From positions 248,001 through 312,000 of the forward strand of contig CAWFWX010000011.1 in the NCBI GenBank assembly GCA_963819635.1: a stretch of 64,000 nt of DNA, given 5' to 3'. The first letter of the stretch is position 1, and every line of letters begins with the position of its first letter. The translations under genes and the position numbers were made by a program. Positions 52,732-61,797 of the stretch are shown piece by piece. A model generated the notes under the pieces. That model was not told the DNA's origin, did not search any database, and worked only from the letters and a program-made list of their open reading frames with translations. Source of the DNA: JACVRW01 sp963819635. GTDB taxonomy: Bacteria; Actinomycetota; Thermoleophilia; Solirubrobacterales; Thermoleophilaceae.

Positions 52732-53694
52732 TTGACAACGCACCAACTCGTCGTAGAGCCCAGCGGGCCCACGGCAGATGACGTACAGCCAGTCAAGAAC
52801 GAGACCGCCGACCGGATCGCCACGGGCACGATCACAGCGCTGCCGTTCATAGCGCTCGGCATCGTCTGCTGGCAACTCTGGAACTCGTGGCTCCACTGGA
52901 GCGACGTGGCGGTCTTCGGGATCATGTACCTGATCTGCGCGATGGGCGTGACCGTGGGCTTCCACCGTCATCTCACGCATCGCAGCTTCAAGGCGAAGAA
53001 GCCGGTGCGCGCCGCGCTCACCGCGGCCGGCTCCATCGCGATCGAGGGCCCGGTGATCTCCTGGGTCGCCGACCACCGCAAGCATCACGCCTTCTCCGAC
53101 CAGGAGGGCGACCCGCACAGCCCGCACGTCGGGCACGGAAGCGGGTGGAGCGGCGCGATTCGCGGGCTGTTCCACGCCCACGTCGGCTGGCTGTTCATCC
53201 ACACCCAGCGGGGCAAGCGCGACCGCTACGCGCCCGACCTGATCGCGGACCCGACCATCAGCTTCTTCGACCGCACGTTCCTCTTCTGGGTGTTCGCCGG
53301 GCTCGCGCTGCCGTTCGGCCTCGGCTACCTGATCGGCGGGACGCTGATGACCGCGCTCACCGGCCTCCTCTGGGGCGGCGGGGTGCGGATGCTCGTCGTC
53401 CACCACGTGACCTACAGCATCAACTCGCTCTGTCATTTCTTCGGGCGTCGCGACTTCGAGACGGGCGACGAGTCGCGCAACCTGGCGTGGCTGTCGCTCT
53501 TCACGTTCGGCGAGTCGTGGCACAACAACCACCACGCGTTCCCCACCTCGGCGCGGCATGGCCTCCGGTTCTGGCAGATCGACCCGTCCTGGATGGTCAT
53601 CCGGGCGCTCGAGGTCACGGGGCTCGCCTGGGACGTCGTGCGCGTCGACGAGCGCCGGCGGGCACGCAAGGCGCGTCCCGCCGACGCCGTCTAG
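52732..53694 (+). CDS. Membrane acyl-CoA desaturase (delta-9 type)
   Basis: A 320-residue membrane desaturase. Three His boxes are present: HRHLTH, HRKHH and HNNHH, which bind the di-iron centre. Four hydrophobic helices are visible (ALPFIALGIVCWQLWNSW, FGIMYLICAMGVTVG, and LFWVFAGLALPFGLGYLIGGTLMTALTGLLW which spans two). It introduces a double bond in saturated acyl chains, needing oxygen and electrons. The start codon TTG follows AAGGAG by 10 bases. Confidence 0.9.
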   Translation: MTTHQLVVEPSGPTADDVQPVKNETADRIATGTITALPFIALGIVCWQLWNSWLHWSDVAVFGIMYLICAMGVTVGFHRHLTHRSFKAKKPVRAALTAAGSIAIEGPVISWVADHRKHHAFSDQEGDPHSPHVGHGSGWSGAIRGLFHAHVGWLFIHTQRGKRDRYAPDLIADPTISFFDRTFLFWVFAGLALPFGLGYLIGGTLMTALTGLLWGGGVRMLVVHHVTYSINSLCHFFGRRDFETGDESRNLAWLSLFTFGESWHNNHHAFPTSARHGLRFWQIDPSWMVIRALEVTGLAWDVVRVDERRRARKARPADAV

Positions 53695-53700
53695 ACGGAC

Positions 53701-53949
53701 CTACTCAGAGGGCATCAGCACCCACAGCGCCACGTACGCGAGCGGCGTGAACGCGATCGCGCCCGCGACGGTGATCACTCGCGCCAGGAACGGGTTGATG
53801 GCGAAGCGGCGAGCGAACGCACCGCTGACGCCGGCGATAACCCGGTCGTCACGCCTGCGCGAGAGCCCCTCCGCCGCGAACCAGGCACGGGCGCCGTCGA
53901 GTGAGTTGTCGGTGATGGATGTGTCGTTGGTGTTGGCTGTTGTCGTCAT
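53701..53949 (-). CDS. PspC-domain protein
   Basis: An 82-residue protein. A short disordered N-terminus leads to the PspC-type LSRRRDDRVIAGVSGAFARRFAINPFLARVITVAGAIAFTPLAYVALWVLMP, with one to two membrane helices. PspC proteins sense envelope stress in partner with other Psp proteins, none of which are nearby. It is convergent with the desaturase gene, 6 bases away. Confidence 0.87.
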   Translation of the reverse strand: MTTTANTNDTSITDNSLDGARAWFAAEGLSRRRDDRVIAGVSGAFARRFAINPFLARVITVAGAIAFTPLAYVALWVLMPSE

Positions 53950-54128
53950 GAATGCAGCATGCGGGAGAAGCGCTGCCCTTCCCACCCGGCCTGCAGGCGT
54001 ACAGCGGTACGGGTAGCCGCTCGGCGAGCGGCGAGTAGTCTCTTTAGAGCAAGAGCCACTGTCGGATGCTGAACTCCTCGCATCTCCCTGTGGTCGCACA
54101 CAGCCCGAGGGGTGGTCTGGAGCTTCTG

Positions 54129-54296
54129 ATGAGCGAAGCCGCGTGGAAGGCTGAGAAGGAGCGCATTGCCCAGCGCAACGAGGTGGCGCAGAAGGCGGGC
54201 AGGAAAGAGCGCGAGACGCAGGAGCGCGAGCGCGAGGAGCGCCGGCGCATCGCCGAGGCGGTCCGCTACGACGCCGTGCGCAAGAGTCGTCCCTAG
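54129..54296 (+). CDS. Small, highly charged helical protein
   Basis: A 55-residue protein (MSEAAWKAEKERIAQRNEVA...) rich in Glu, Arg and Lys, predicted as one long helix, perhaps a coiled coil. GGAG lies about 8 bases upstream. The frame opens earlier at 54066 but that part is not conserved-looking. It converges on azlD. Confidence 0.6.
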   Translation: MSEAAWKAEKERIAQRNEVAQKAGRKERETQEREREERRRIAEAVRYDAVRKSRP

Positions 54297-54598
54297 AGGG
54301 CGCGCACAAGCGCGGTGACGGCCGCCGCCGCGAAGACGCACGCGACTATCGAGTCCGTCCGCCAGAAGAGAAGGCCGCCGGCGGCCACGCCGGCCGTGTC
54401 GGCCTCGAGCGCCAGCCGATCTCCCTCCGCGAAGACCTGGGTCGCGACGAGGGCCGCGAGCAGGGCGGGCGAGAGCAGGATCACGACGCTCGTGAACCAG
54501 GTCGGGAGCTCGCGGCCGCCGAGCACCACCGGCCCCACAGCCTTGATCGCCGCGGTCACCGCGGCGCAGCCGGCGATCGTGAGCGCGTAGACGCTCAT
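54293..54598 (-). CDS. azlD: AzlD-type branched-chain amino acid transport protein
   Basis: A 101-residue membrane protein with about four hydrophobic helices (VYALTIAGCAAVTAAIKAVGPVVLGG, WFTSVVILLSPALLAALVATQV). It is the small partner of AzlC and overlaps azlC by 4 bases. The pair is thought to export branched-chain amino acids. Confidence 0.87.
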   Translation of the reverse strand: MSVYALTIAGCAAVTAAIKAVGPVVLGGRELPTWFTSVVILLSPALLAALVATQVFAEGDRLALEADTAGVAAGGLLFWRTDSIVACVFAAAAVTALVRAL

Positions 54599-55296
54599 CG
54601 CGGCTCCCCCTCCGCCTCCTGACGCTCCCGCACCTCGGCACGCGCGCGCCTTGTGAGCCCGAGCAGCGACGCGAGGCTCGCCACCAGCACCGGCACGCCC
54701 GGCGGGGTGAACGGGATCAGAGCCAGTGCGAGAGCCGTGCCGAGCGCGGCCACGCTGCGTGCGCGCCCCGACCGCAACTCGTTCAGCAGCAGGCCGAAGA
54801 AGAACGCCGGAAAGATCGCGTCGAGCCCGAGCTTGTCGGGATCGCCGAGCGCGTCGCCCCAGAGGACGCCGACCACGGTGCCGCTGAACCAGGTGCAGTA
54901 GGCGATCGCCGACGCGCCGAGGAGGAGCGCCTCGTCGAAGGTCCCATCGCCGCGTGACGAGAGGGCCCACGAGTGGTCGACCACCGCCTGGCCCTTCAGG
55001 GCGCGCCGCAGCCGGCCGCCGCGGAATGACGGCCCGACGGCCGCGCTCATAGGCAGGAAGCGCGAGTTCATCAGCGTCGCCGCGGCCACGGCCGCTCCCG
55101 CGCCGCCGCCGGCACCGACGATCGCGACCGCCGTGAACTGCGCGGAGCCCGCGAAGACGATCGCCGAGAAGATCACCGCCGCGACCTCGGAGAACCCCGC
55201 CTCCTCGGCGAGGATGCCGAAGGAGACCGCCAGTACGAAGCCGGCCACCGCGAACGGCGCGCCGACGCGCACCCCGCGTCGAAAACCCTCAACCAC
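54595..55296 (-). CDS. azlC: AzlC-family transporter large subunit
   Basis: A 233-residue membrane protein with about seven hydrophobic helices. GAPFAVAGFVLAVSFGILAEEAGFSEVAAVIFSAIVFAGSAQF and ATLMNSRFLPMSAAVGPSFRG are the family signature. With AzlD it should export branched-chain amino acids or related compounds. It starts 21 bases after the 55302 hairpin that follows mmsA. Confidence 0.9.
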   Translation of the reverse strand: MVEGFRRGVRVGAPFAVAGFVLAVSFGILAEEAGFSEVAAVIFSAIVFAGSAQFTAVAIVGAGGGAGAAVAAATLMNSRFLPMSAAVGPSFRGGRLRRALKGQAVVDHSWALSSRGDGTFDEALLLGASAIAYCTWFSGTVVGVLWGDALGDPDKLGLDAIFPAFFFGLLLNELRSGRARSVAALGTALALALIPFTPPGVPVLVASLASLLGLTRRARAEVRERQEAEGEPR

Positions 55297-55301
55297 CCTC
55301 G

Positions 55302-55317
55302 AGGGGTCTGACCCCTT
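55302..55317 (-). repeat. GGGGTCAGACCCC hairpin, copy 3
   Basis: On the minus strand AAGGGGTCAGACCCCT lies 6 bases after the mmsA stop. AGGGGTC and GACCCCT pair perfectly around one A. Copies at 22339 and 27028 share the orientation relative to the upstream gene. It is likely a small terminator or a repeat element. Confidence 0.6.
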
Positions 55318-55322
55318 GACGT

Positions 55323-56819
55323 TCAGTGTTCTACGAAGTAGCTGCCGGACTCGCCGCTCGAGAAGTAGCGGGCCGTGATGGTCTTCTTGCGCGTGTAGAA
55401 GTCGACCGCGTCGGTGCCGTGCGCGTGGAGGTCGCCGAGGAAGCTGTCCTTCCAGCCCGAGAACGGGAAGAAGGCCACGGGCGCCGCCACGCCGATGTTC
55501 ACGCCCACCATCCCGGCCTCGACGTCGTGCTTGAAGCGGCGGACGGCCGCTCCCGACTCGGTGAAGATCGAGACGCCGTTCCCGAAGCGCGAGCGGTTCA
55601 CGGCCTCGATCGCCTCGTCGAGCGTGTCGACGTGGATCATCGACAGCACTGGGCCGAAGATCTCCTCACGCGCGAGCTCCATGTCGGGCGTCACGCCGGT
55701 GAGGATGGTCGCGCCGATGAAGCAGCCCTCGGCGAGGCCGGGATCGCGCCCGTCGACGAGGAGCTCCGCGCCCTCCTCGATCCCGCGCTCGACCGCGCCG
55801 AGGATGCGCTCGCGCGCCGTCTCGGAGACAACCGGGCCGAGCTCGTTCTGCTCGTCGAGCCCGTCGCCGACGCGCACGTTCTCGGTCGCCTCCTTCAGCG
55901 CGGGCATCAGGCGTTCGTGCGCCTCGCCGACCGTGACCACGACCGATCCGGCCATGCAGCGCTGCCCGGCGGCCCCGAAGGCCGAGCCGATGATCCCGTT
56001 GACGGTCTTGTCGATCACCGCGTCCGGCATCACGACCATGTGGTTCTTCGCTCCGCCGAGCGCCTGCACGCGCTTGCCGGCCTTGGCCGAACGCTCGTAG
56101 ACGATCTTCGCGACGGGCGCTGAGCCGACGAACGAGATCGCGTCGATGCCCGGGTGGTCGAGCATGCCCTCGACGACCTCGCGGCCGCCGTTCACGAGGT
56201 TCACCACGCCCGGCGGCAGGCCGAGCGAATCGAGCACCTCGAAGGCGATCTGCTGCGTCAGCGGCACCTGCTCCGACGGTTTCAGGATGAACGTGTTGCC
56301 GCATCCGATGGCGAACGGCAGGAACCAGAACGGAACCATCGCGGGGAAGTTGAAGGGGACGATCGCGGCGCACACGCCGACCGGCTGGCGGATCGTCTCG
56401 GCGTCGATGCCGCGCGAGACGTCCTCGAGGATGCGGCCCTGCATCGTCGTCGGGATCGCGCAGGCCGCCTCGACCATCTCGATCATGCGCGCCACCTCGG
56501 CGCGCGCGTCCACGATCGTCTTGCCCATCTCGGTCGTGACCGAGCGGGCCAGCTCCTCGCGGCGCGAGTCGAGGCCCTCACGGAGAGCGAACAACAGGCG
56601 GGCGCGCGCGATCACCGACACGTCGCGCCAGGCCGGGAGTGCTTCCCGTGCCGCGCGCACGGCGGCGTCGAGGTCGGCGGAGTTCGACAGCGGCACGCGA
56701 GCGAGCACGTCGCCGTTGGCCGGGTTCGTCACGTCGAGCTGCTCGGAGGAGCCGGCCGGGGTCCACGATCCGCCGACGTAGTTGTCCAGGACGCGGGTTA
56801 CAGACTTGGTGACGGTCAT
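55323..56819 (-). CDS. mmsA: CoA-acylating methylmalonate-semialdehyde dehydrogenase
   Basis: A 498-residue aldehyde dehydrogenase of the MmsA/IolA group. VPFNFPAMVPFWFLPFAIGCGN, SFVGSAPVAK, catalytic Cys in AAGQRCMAGS and the late FSGWKDSFLGDLHAHGTDAVDFYTRKK are diagnostic. It converts malonate or methylmalonate semialdehyde to acetyl- or propionyl-CoA, with NAD and CoA, in valine or myo-inositol breakdown. A truncated iolD lies 6 kb away, so the inositol role is possible. Confidence 0.94.
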   Translation of the reverse strand: MTVTKSVTRVLDNYVGGSWTPAGSSEQLDVTNPANGDVLARVPLSNSADLDAAVRAAREALPAWRDVSVIARARLLFALREGLDSRREELARSVTTEMGKTIVDARAEVARMIEMVEAACAIPTTMQGRILEDVSRGIDAETIRQPVGVCAAIVPFNFPAMVPFWFLPFAIGCGNTFILKPSEQVPLTQQIAFEVLDSLGLPPGVVNLVNGGREVVEGMLDHPGIDAISFVGSAPVAKIVYERSAKAGKRVQALGGAKNHMVVMPDAVIDKTVNGIIGSAFGAAGQRCMAGSVVVTVGEAHERLMPALKEATENVRVGDGLDEQNELGPVVSETARERILGAVERGIEEGAELLVDGRDPGLAEGCFIGATILTGVTPDMELAREEIFGPVLSMIHVDTLDEAIEAVNRSRFGNGVSIFTESGAAVRRFKHDVEAGMVGVNIGVAAPVAFFPFSGWKDSFLGDLHAHGTDAVDFYTRKKTITARYFSSGESGSYFVEH

Positions 56820-56884
56820 GGTCAGCCGAGGTTACCGGGCGCACTTGCCCGGGCCAGTGAGGGCCGGGCACCCCGCGGCCAGCG

Positions 56885-57823
56885 TCAGTCCTCGCTCGAG
56901 CGAGGCAGGCTCGTCGACGGCGCCGGCTCGCCGATCGCCCCCGGTTCGCCGTTCGCTCCCGCCTCACCGTTCGGGGCCGCAAGCGCCGGGCGGACGCCCT
57001 CCTCGGCGGGCAGCGCGGCCGGGGTCCGGGCCCGCTCCTCACCGCTGACGTGACCGTCACCGCTGTCGTTCCCCTTCTCGAGGAGCGGCTTCAGGAGGTC
57101 GATCGGCACCGGGAACACGATCGTCGAGGACTGGTTGCCGCTGATGTCCGAGAGCGCCTGCAGGTAGCGCAGCTGGATCGTGACCGGGTTGGGAGAGATC
57201 ACGTTCGCGGCCTGGGCGAGGCGATCGGCCGCCTGAAATTCGCCCTCCGCGTTGATCACCTTCGCGCGCCGGTTCCGCTCGGCCTCTGCCTGCCGCGCAA
57301 TGGCTTGCTGCATCCGCTCGGGGATCTCGACGTCCTTGATCTCGACGATCGTGACCTTGATGCCCCAGGGCTCGGTCTGCTCGTCGATGATCTGCTGGAG
57401 GCTGTCGTTCAGGCGCTCGCGCTCCGCGAGCAGCGTGTCGAGCTCGGCCTTGCCGAGCACCGACCGGAGCGTGGTCTGCGCGATCTGCAGCGTCGCGGCC
57501 ATGTAGTCCTCGACGTCGAGCACCGCCCGCTGAGGGTCGATCACGCGGAAGTACGCCACCGCGGCGACTCGCACGGGCACGTTGTCGCGCGTGATGACCT
57601 CCTGGGGCGGGATCCGAAGCGTCACCGTGCGGAGGCTCACGCGGACCATCCGGTCCACCGCCGGGATCAGCAGCACCAGGCCCGGGCCCTTCTCGTTGAT
57701 CACGCGGCCGAGCCGGAACACGACGCCTCGCTCGTATTCGCGCAGCACCCGGACCGATGCGGCGGAGAGAGCGACGGCCGCCACCACCAGCACGGCGAGA
57801 ACGATCAGAATTCCGGTCAGCAT
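56885..57823 (-). CDS. Slipin/stomatin-like SPFH-domain protein
   Basis: A 312-residue protein. An N-terminal membrane helix (LIVLAVLVVAAVALSAASV) precedes an SPFH domain: YERGVVFRLGRV, GLVLLIPAVDRMVRVSLRTV and SVLGKAELDTLLAERERLN. A helical segment and a disordered Gly/Glu-rich tail follow. It starts at 57823 with GGAGGAG upstream and overlaps nfeD by 1 base. With NfeD it should organise membrane microdomains. Confidence 0.9.
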   Translation of the reverse strand: MLTGILIVLAVLVVAAVALSAASVRVLREYERGVVFRLGRVINEKGPGLVLLIPAVDRMVRVSLRTVTLRIPPQEVITRDNVPVRVAAVAYFRVIDPQRAVLDVEDYMAATLQIAQTTLRSVLGKAELDTLLAERERLNDSLQQIIDEQTEPWGIKVTIVEIKDVEIPERMQQAIARQAEAERNRRAKVINAEGEFQAADRLAQAANVISPNPVTIQLRYLQALSDISGNQSSTIVFPVPIDLLKPLLEKGNDSGDGHVSGEERARTPAALPAEEGVRPALAAPNGEAGANGEPGAIGEPAPSTSLPRSSED

Positions 57824-58299
57824 CAGGGCTCCTCCCACTCCTCTGCTCTGCGCACTCCGAGCGTCAGGCCGTTCACCCGCTCGACGACCACCGAGTCGCC
57901 GGCGCTCAGCTGGTCGTCGCTGTCCGGCCAGCTCGGCCGGGCGCGCCACAGTGCGCCGTCCACGAAGACCTGCCCGTCCCCGTTCTGCCAGCGGCGCACG
58001 ACGCCGCAGCGTCCCATCAGCGCCTCGCGGCCGGAGGCCGACCTGAGGCGCCGGGTCGCGAGCGCCTTGCGCGTGACGAACGCGAGCCACAGGCCGGTCG
58101 CCGCCAGAGCGCCGAGCACGGCGCCGATCACGACCGCCGCACCCCCGCCCGCACCCGCTAGCGCGAGCGCCGCGCCGCCCGCGAGCGCCACGCCGCCCGC
58201 CACGCCCAGGACCCCGCCGGGCACGTGGGCTTCAGCCACCAAGAGGGCAGCCCCAACGAGCACGAGAGCCACTCCAGCTTCGACCATTTCGCTCTTCAT
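57823..58299 (-). CDS. NfeD-family membrane protein
   Basis: A 158-residue protein with about three to four hydrophobic helices in its first 90 residues (AGVALVLVGAALLVAEAHVPGGVLGVAGGVALAGGAALALAG) and a C-terminal OB-fold-like domain (GRCGVVRRWQNGDGQVFVDGALWRARP). It sits directly before the slipin gene and shares its transcript. It is typical of the NfeD/slipin pair, without the protease domain. Confidence 0.88.
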   Translation of the reverse strand: MKSEMVEAGVALVLVGAALLVAEAHVPGGVLGVAGGVALAGGAALALAGAGGGAAVVIGAVLGALAATGLWLAFVTRKALATRRLRSASGREALMGRCGVVRRWQNGDGQVFVDGALWRARPSWPDSDDQLSAGDSVVVERVNGLTLGVRRAEEWEEP

Positions 58300-58301
58300 T
58301 C

Positions 58302-59918
58302 ATGGTAGTCCCACGGCCGCGCCCGCGAGGGAATCTGGCGGCTCATCGCTACAGTGCCCCCCGCTTGCGCTCGTCCCGAGGACACGGTGTCACGCGGCGC
58401 GACCTGATCCGCTTCTCAGGCGCGGGCGCCGCGGGAGCCGCGGCGCTGGCCGCGGCCGGATGCGCCCTGAGCGACTCGGACGACGGCGGCGACACGACTG
58501 TCCAGCGGGTCGTCGAGCGCGAGGGCGAGCCGCTGAACGTCCTCCTGATCGTCACGGACAGCACTCGGCGCGACTTCGTGAGCATCTACGACGGCGACGA
58601 GCTCGCCCACACGCCGAATCTCGACGCGCTCGGCAAGGAGGGACTCGTATTCAACCGCGCCGTTCCGGAGGCGATGCCGACCGTGGCCGTGCGGCGCGCG
58701 GTCCTGACCGGCACGCGCTCGTTCCCCTTCCGCGACTGGAAGGTCGCTCCGAAGCTCCCGCAGTTCCCCGGCTGGAGCCCGATCCCGGCCTACAAGCGCC
58801 TCTTCACGGAGTTCCTGGACGACGCCGGTGTCGAGACGGCGTACGTGACCGACAACCCCTTCCTCATCGGCCCGCGCTTCGAGCGCTTCCGCAAGACGCT
58901 CGACATCTCGACGCCGATATACGACCAGGGCGAGTACCGCGTCTGGAACATCGGCGTCGTCAAGAGCAAGATCGCCGCCACGTCCCAGATCGAGAGGTAC
59001 CTGCTCCCCGCGCTCGCCGGGACCGAGGCCGAGAAGCGGATCAAGGAGAACGTGGGCTTCAACCAGGGCCGCACCGGCGCCCAGCTGTCAGGCGCGCGCG
59101 TGCTCAAGGCAGGCATGGAGGCGCTGAAGCAGCTGAAGGACAAGCAGCCGTTCTTCCTCGGTGTCGACGCCTTCGATCCACACGAGGCCTGGAACGTGCC
59201 GACGACCTTCAAGCTGCGCTTCGACCAGCACGAAGGCGTCGAGCCGATCCTGCCCTTCAAGACGCCGTACTCCAAGGTGGAGGACCTCGACGTCACCGAG
59301 GAGCAGGTGCAGCGCGTCAGGGAGCTGTACGCGGGCGAGCTCACCTACATCGACGCGTGGATCGGCCGCCTGCTCAACCTGCTCGATGACCTCGGCCTGG
59401 CCGAACGGACGGTCGTCTACTACCTCTCCGACCACGGGCTGCTGCTCGGCGAGCACGGCCTGATGGGGAAGGCGAACTCCATGCTCGGCAAGGAGATCCA
59501 CCAGGTGCCGTACATGATCCGCCACCCCGACGGGAAGCGCGCGGGCGACACGAGCGACTACTTCGCCTCGACGCACGACGTAGCGCCCACGATCCTGTCC
59601 TTCCAGGGCCTCACCGTGCCGGGCAAGATGGACGGCGAGGATCTCACCGTGATGTTCGACGGCGCTGACCCGCCCGAGCGCGACCACTGGACCACCGCGT
59701 ACGCGGACCAGGTGGCGGCCGGCGACGGGCGCTGGCTCCTGATCGCCGACAACCAGGGCGAGGAGAAGCGCCTGTTCGACACGGAGGCCGACCCGGACGA
59801 GGAGGACGACGTGGCCTCCGACAACCCGGACGTGGTGAACCGGCTCTGGCAGACCATCGTGGACGACGCGGGCGGGACGATGCCCGTGTTCGGCAAGACC
59901 GGCGTCGTCCGCGGCTAG
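58302..59918 (+). CDS. Tat-exported sulfatase-like hydrolase (lipoprotein)
   Basis: A 538-residue alkaline-phosphatase-fold protein. TRRDLIRFSGAGAAGAAALAAAGC gives a twin-arginine signal and a lipobox Cys. LLIVTDSTRRDFVS holds a metal Asp, and the catalytic position, normally Cys/Ser in CxPxR, appears here as AMPTVAVRRAVLTG with Thr as the likely residue; LSDHGLLLGEHGL supplies other ligands. It may therefore be a phosphatase- or sulfatase-like enzyme without the usual formylglycine Cys. The ATG at 58302 is the longest start; a TTG at about 58360 is an alternative. Confidence 0.82.
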   Translation: MVVPRPRPRGNLAAHRYSAPRLRSSRGHGVTRRDLIRFSGAGAAGAAALAAAGCALSDSDDGGDTTVQRVVEREGEPLNVLLIVTDSTRRDFVSIYDGDELAHTPNLDALGKEGLVFNRAVPEAMPTVAVRRAVLTGTRSFPFRDWKVAPKLPQFPGWSPIPAYKRLFTEFLDDAGVETAYVTDNPFLIGPRFERFRKTLDISTPIYDQGEYRVWNIGVVKSKIAATSQIERYLLPALAGTEAEKRIKENVGFNQGRTGAQLSGARVLKAGMEALKQLKDKQPFFLGVDAFDPHEAWNVPTTFKLRFDQHEGVEPILPFKTPYSKVEDLDVTEEQVQRVRELYAGELTYIDAWIGRLLNLLDDLGLAERTVVYYLSDHGLLLGEHGLMGKANSMLGKEIHQVPYMIRHPDGKRAGDTSDYFASTHDVAPTILSFQGLTVPGKMDGEDLTVMFDGADPPERDHWTTAYADQVAAGDGRWLLIADNQGEEKRLFDTEADPDEEDDVASDNPDVVNRLWQTIVDDAGGTMPVFGKTGVVRG

Positions 59919-59980
59919 CTAGGCCAAAAGCTCAAGATCGTTGTAGCATTTCGGGTTGTGCCGCGACCCGGGAGACAGGC

Positions 59981-60202
59981 TCAGCGGATGCCCGCGACCA
60001 GCTTGTCGGGCGCGATGCCGAGGCCTCGCGCGAGCGCCACGATGGTTCCGAGCCTCGGGTCGCGCACCGCGCGCTCGAGACGCGAGATCTCCGTCGGGTG
60101 GAGCCCCGCCTTCGCGGAGAGCTGCTCCTGGGTCAGCTTCGCCGCTTGGCGATATCGCCGCAGGTTCGCGGCGAATCGCTCCTCCGGGGTCACGCGCGGC
60201 AT
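59981..60202 (-). CDS. XRE-family helix-turn-helix regulator
   Basis: A 73-residue single-domain HTH protein. FAANLRRYRQAAKLTQEQLSAKAGLHPTEISRLERAVRDP is the classic Xre fold. It begins at 60202 only 18 bases from the divergent MarR start. It probably binds its own promoter region. Target unknown. Confidence 0.87.
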   Translation of the reverse strand: MPRVTPEERFAANLRRYRQAAKLTQEQLSAKAGLHPTEISRLERAVRDPRLGTIVALARGLGIAPDKLVAGIR

Positions 60203-60220
60203 CCTCGGCCAGGTGGGCCA

Positions 60221-60709
60221 ATGAGTACAGAGCCAATAACTCAAGCTCTGGGCCGGGTCGAGCTCGCCGGCGCCTACCACCGCGCGGCCCACGCGAGGCG
60301 GATCGGAGTCCCCCAGATCGAGCTCAGCGCGCTCGAGCACCTCGACGCCCTGGGCGGGCTCACGCCCGGCGAGCTGGGGCACCGGCTGGGATTGACGTCG
60401 GGCGGCGTGACGGCACTAACGGGGCGCCTGATCGAGGCCGGCTACGTCACGCGCGAGCGGCACCCCGACGACGGCCGCATGCGCGTGCTCGCGCTGACCC
60501 CCGCGGGCACCCGGCTGCTCCACGAGCACATGGACCCGGTCCTGGAGCCGGTGGAGGAGGCCCTGGGGCGCCTCTCCGGCGAGGAAGCCGAGCTCGTGAC
60601 GCGCGTGCTCGACGAGCTGGCGGCGCGCCGGGAGGCGGCTGCCGCCGCCACGCCGGGGCCGGAGCGCGTCTATCCGGCCGACGGGTACTCCCGCGCGCTC
60701 CTGATGTAG
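60221..60709 (+). CDS. MarR-family regulator
   Basis: A 162-residue protein with the MarR winged helix: ELSALEHLDALGGLTPGELGHRLGLTSGGVTALTGRLIEAGYVTRERHPDDGRMRVLALTPAG. The DxR in the wing is conserved. It is divergent from the XRE gene across 18 bases, so their promoters overlap. It may respond to small aromatic compounds, as family members do. Confidence 0.9.
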   Translation: MSTEPITQALGRVELAGAYHRAAHARRIGVPQIELSALEHLDALGGLTPGELGHRLGLTSGGVTALTGRLIEAGYVTRERHPDDGRMRVLALTPAGTRLLHEHMDPVLEPVEEALGRLSGEEAELVTRVLDELAARREAAAAATPGPERVYPADGYSRALLM

Positions 60710-60719
60710 CCGCGCGGCC

Positions 60720-61703
60720 TCAGGCGGGCACGCGCTCGGGCAGGCGGATCAGGGCGGTCAGCGCCTCGACCACGTCCGGATCGAACTGGGTGCCGGCGTG
60801 GCGCCCGAGCTCGCGCAGCGCGTCGTCGAGTTCGAGCGGAGCGCTGTATGGGCGGCGCTTCGTCATCGCGCCGTAGGCGTCGCAGACCGACACGATTCGC
60901 ACCGGCACCGGAATCCGCTCGTGGGTGAGCCCGTGGGGATAGCCGAGCCCGTCGGGGCGCTCGTGGTGGAGCCGCACGATCAACGCCACTGCCTGGAGGC
61001 CCGGGATGCGGGCGACCATGTCGGCGCCCCAGTCGGGATGGAGGCGTATCAGCCGCCGCTCCTCCTCGGTCAGGTCGCCGGGCTTCGTGAGCAGCTGCTG
61101 CGGCAGCCGCAGCTTGCCGACGTCGTGGAGCAGCGCGCCCAGCTCGACCTCGACCAGCTGTGCGCGGTCGAGCCCCAGCCGCGCGCCCACGGCCCTCGCC
61201 GTGGCGGCCACCTCGAGCGAATGGTGGTAGGTGTCGCCGTCCGACTCCGCAAGCGCCTTCACGAGAGCGCGGATCTCGGCCTGCGAGTCGCCTGCCGCCA
61301 GCTCACGGCGGGCGTGATGGGAGAGGGCTTCACCGGCGAGTGCGCCGAGCTCCCGCAGCAGCTTCATCTCACCCGGTTCGAGCTTTCGCTGCTCGTCCCT
61401 GCCGCCGACGCACAGCGCGCCGTATTCCACGGCTCCGCCGAACACCGAGGATGACGCCACGGCGCCGAGGCCCGGCGAGTGAAGCCGGCGGCCGATCAGG
61501 TCCGGGTCGACACCCGCGCCGGCCACGGCCGTGTAGTCGCTCGCGTCACCGGCAGAGTGAACGACGATCCACGCCTCGCGAAAGCCCAGCACCGCGCGCG
61601 CGTGCTCCGCCAGCCGTTCGAGCACCACATTCGAGTAACCCAGCCGCTGGGGCGACGGCACCTCTGCCGGTGACGGTCCCGCGAGCACCCGCGCTCCACC
61701 CAT
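60720..61703 (-). CDS. HD-GYP-domain cyclic-di-GMP phosphodiesterase with GAF-like sensor
   Basis: A 327-residue protein. Residues about 25-130 form a GAF-like sensor (RLAEHARAVLGFREAWIVVHS and FGGAVEYGALCVGG). The HD-GYP domain spans about 135-320, with HD at 193-194 (LLHDVGKLRLP), HHERPDGLGYP (246-256) and VCDAYGAM. These conserve the metal and GYP residues, so activity is likely. It should hydrolyse cyclic-di-GMP, tying it to the riboswitch at 2.6 kb. Confidence 0.9.
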   Translation of the reverse strand: MGGARVLAGPSPAEVPSPQRLGYSNVVLERLAEHARAVLGFREAWIVVHSAGDASDYTAVAGAGVDPDLIGRRLHSPGLGAVASSSVFGGAVEYGALCVGGRDEQRKLEPGEMKLLRELGALAGEALSHHARRELAAGDSQAEIRALVKALAESDGDTYHHSLEVAATARAVGARLGLDRAQLVEVELGALLHDVGKLRLPQQLLTKPGDLTEEERRLIRLHPDWGADMVARIPGLQAVALIVRLHHERPDGLGYPHGLTHERIPVPVRIVSVCDAYGAMTKRRPYSAPLELDDALRELGRHAGTQFDPDVVEALTALIRLPERVPA

Positions 61704-61797
61704 TGGTGAGGAGTGAAGAATTCCCGCAAAGTGCGGTCAAGGGCAGCGGGGCCCGCGCACGGCGACCCTGGAGCTTCCGCGCCTGAGCCCGTGCGGC

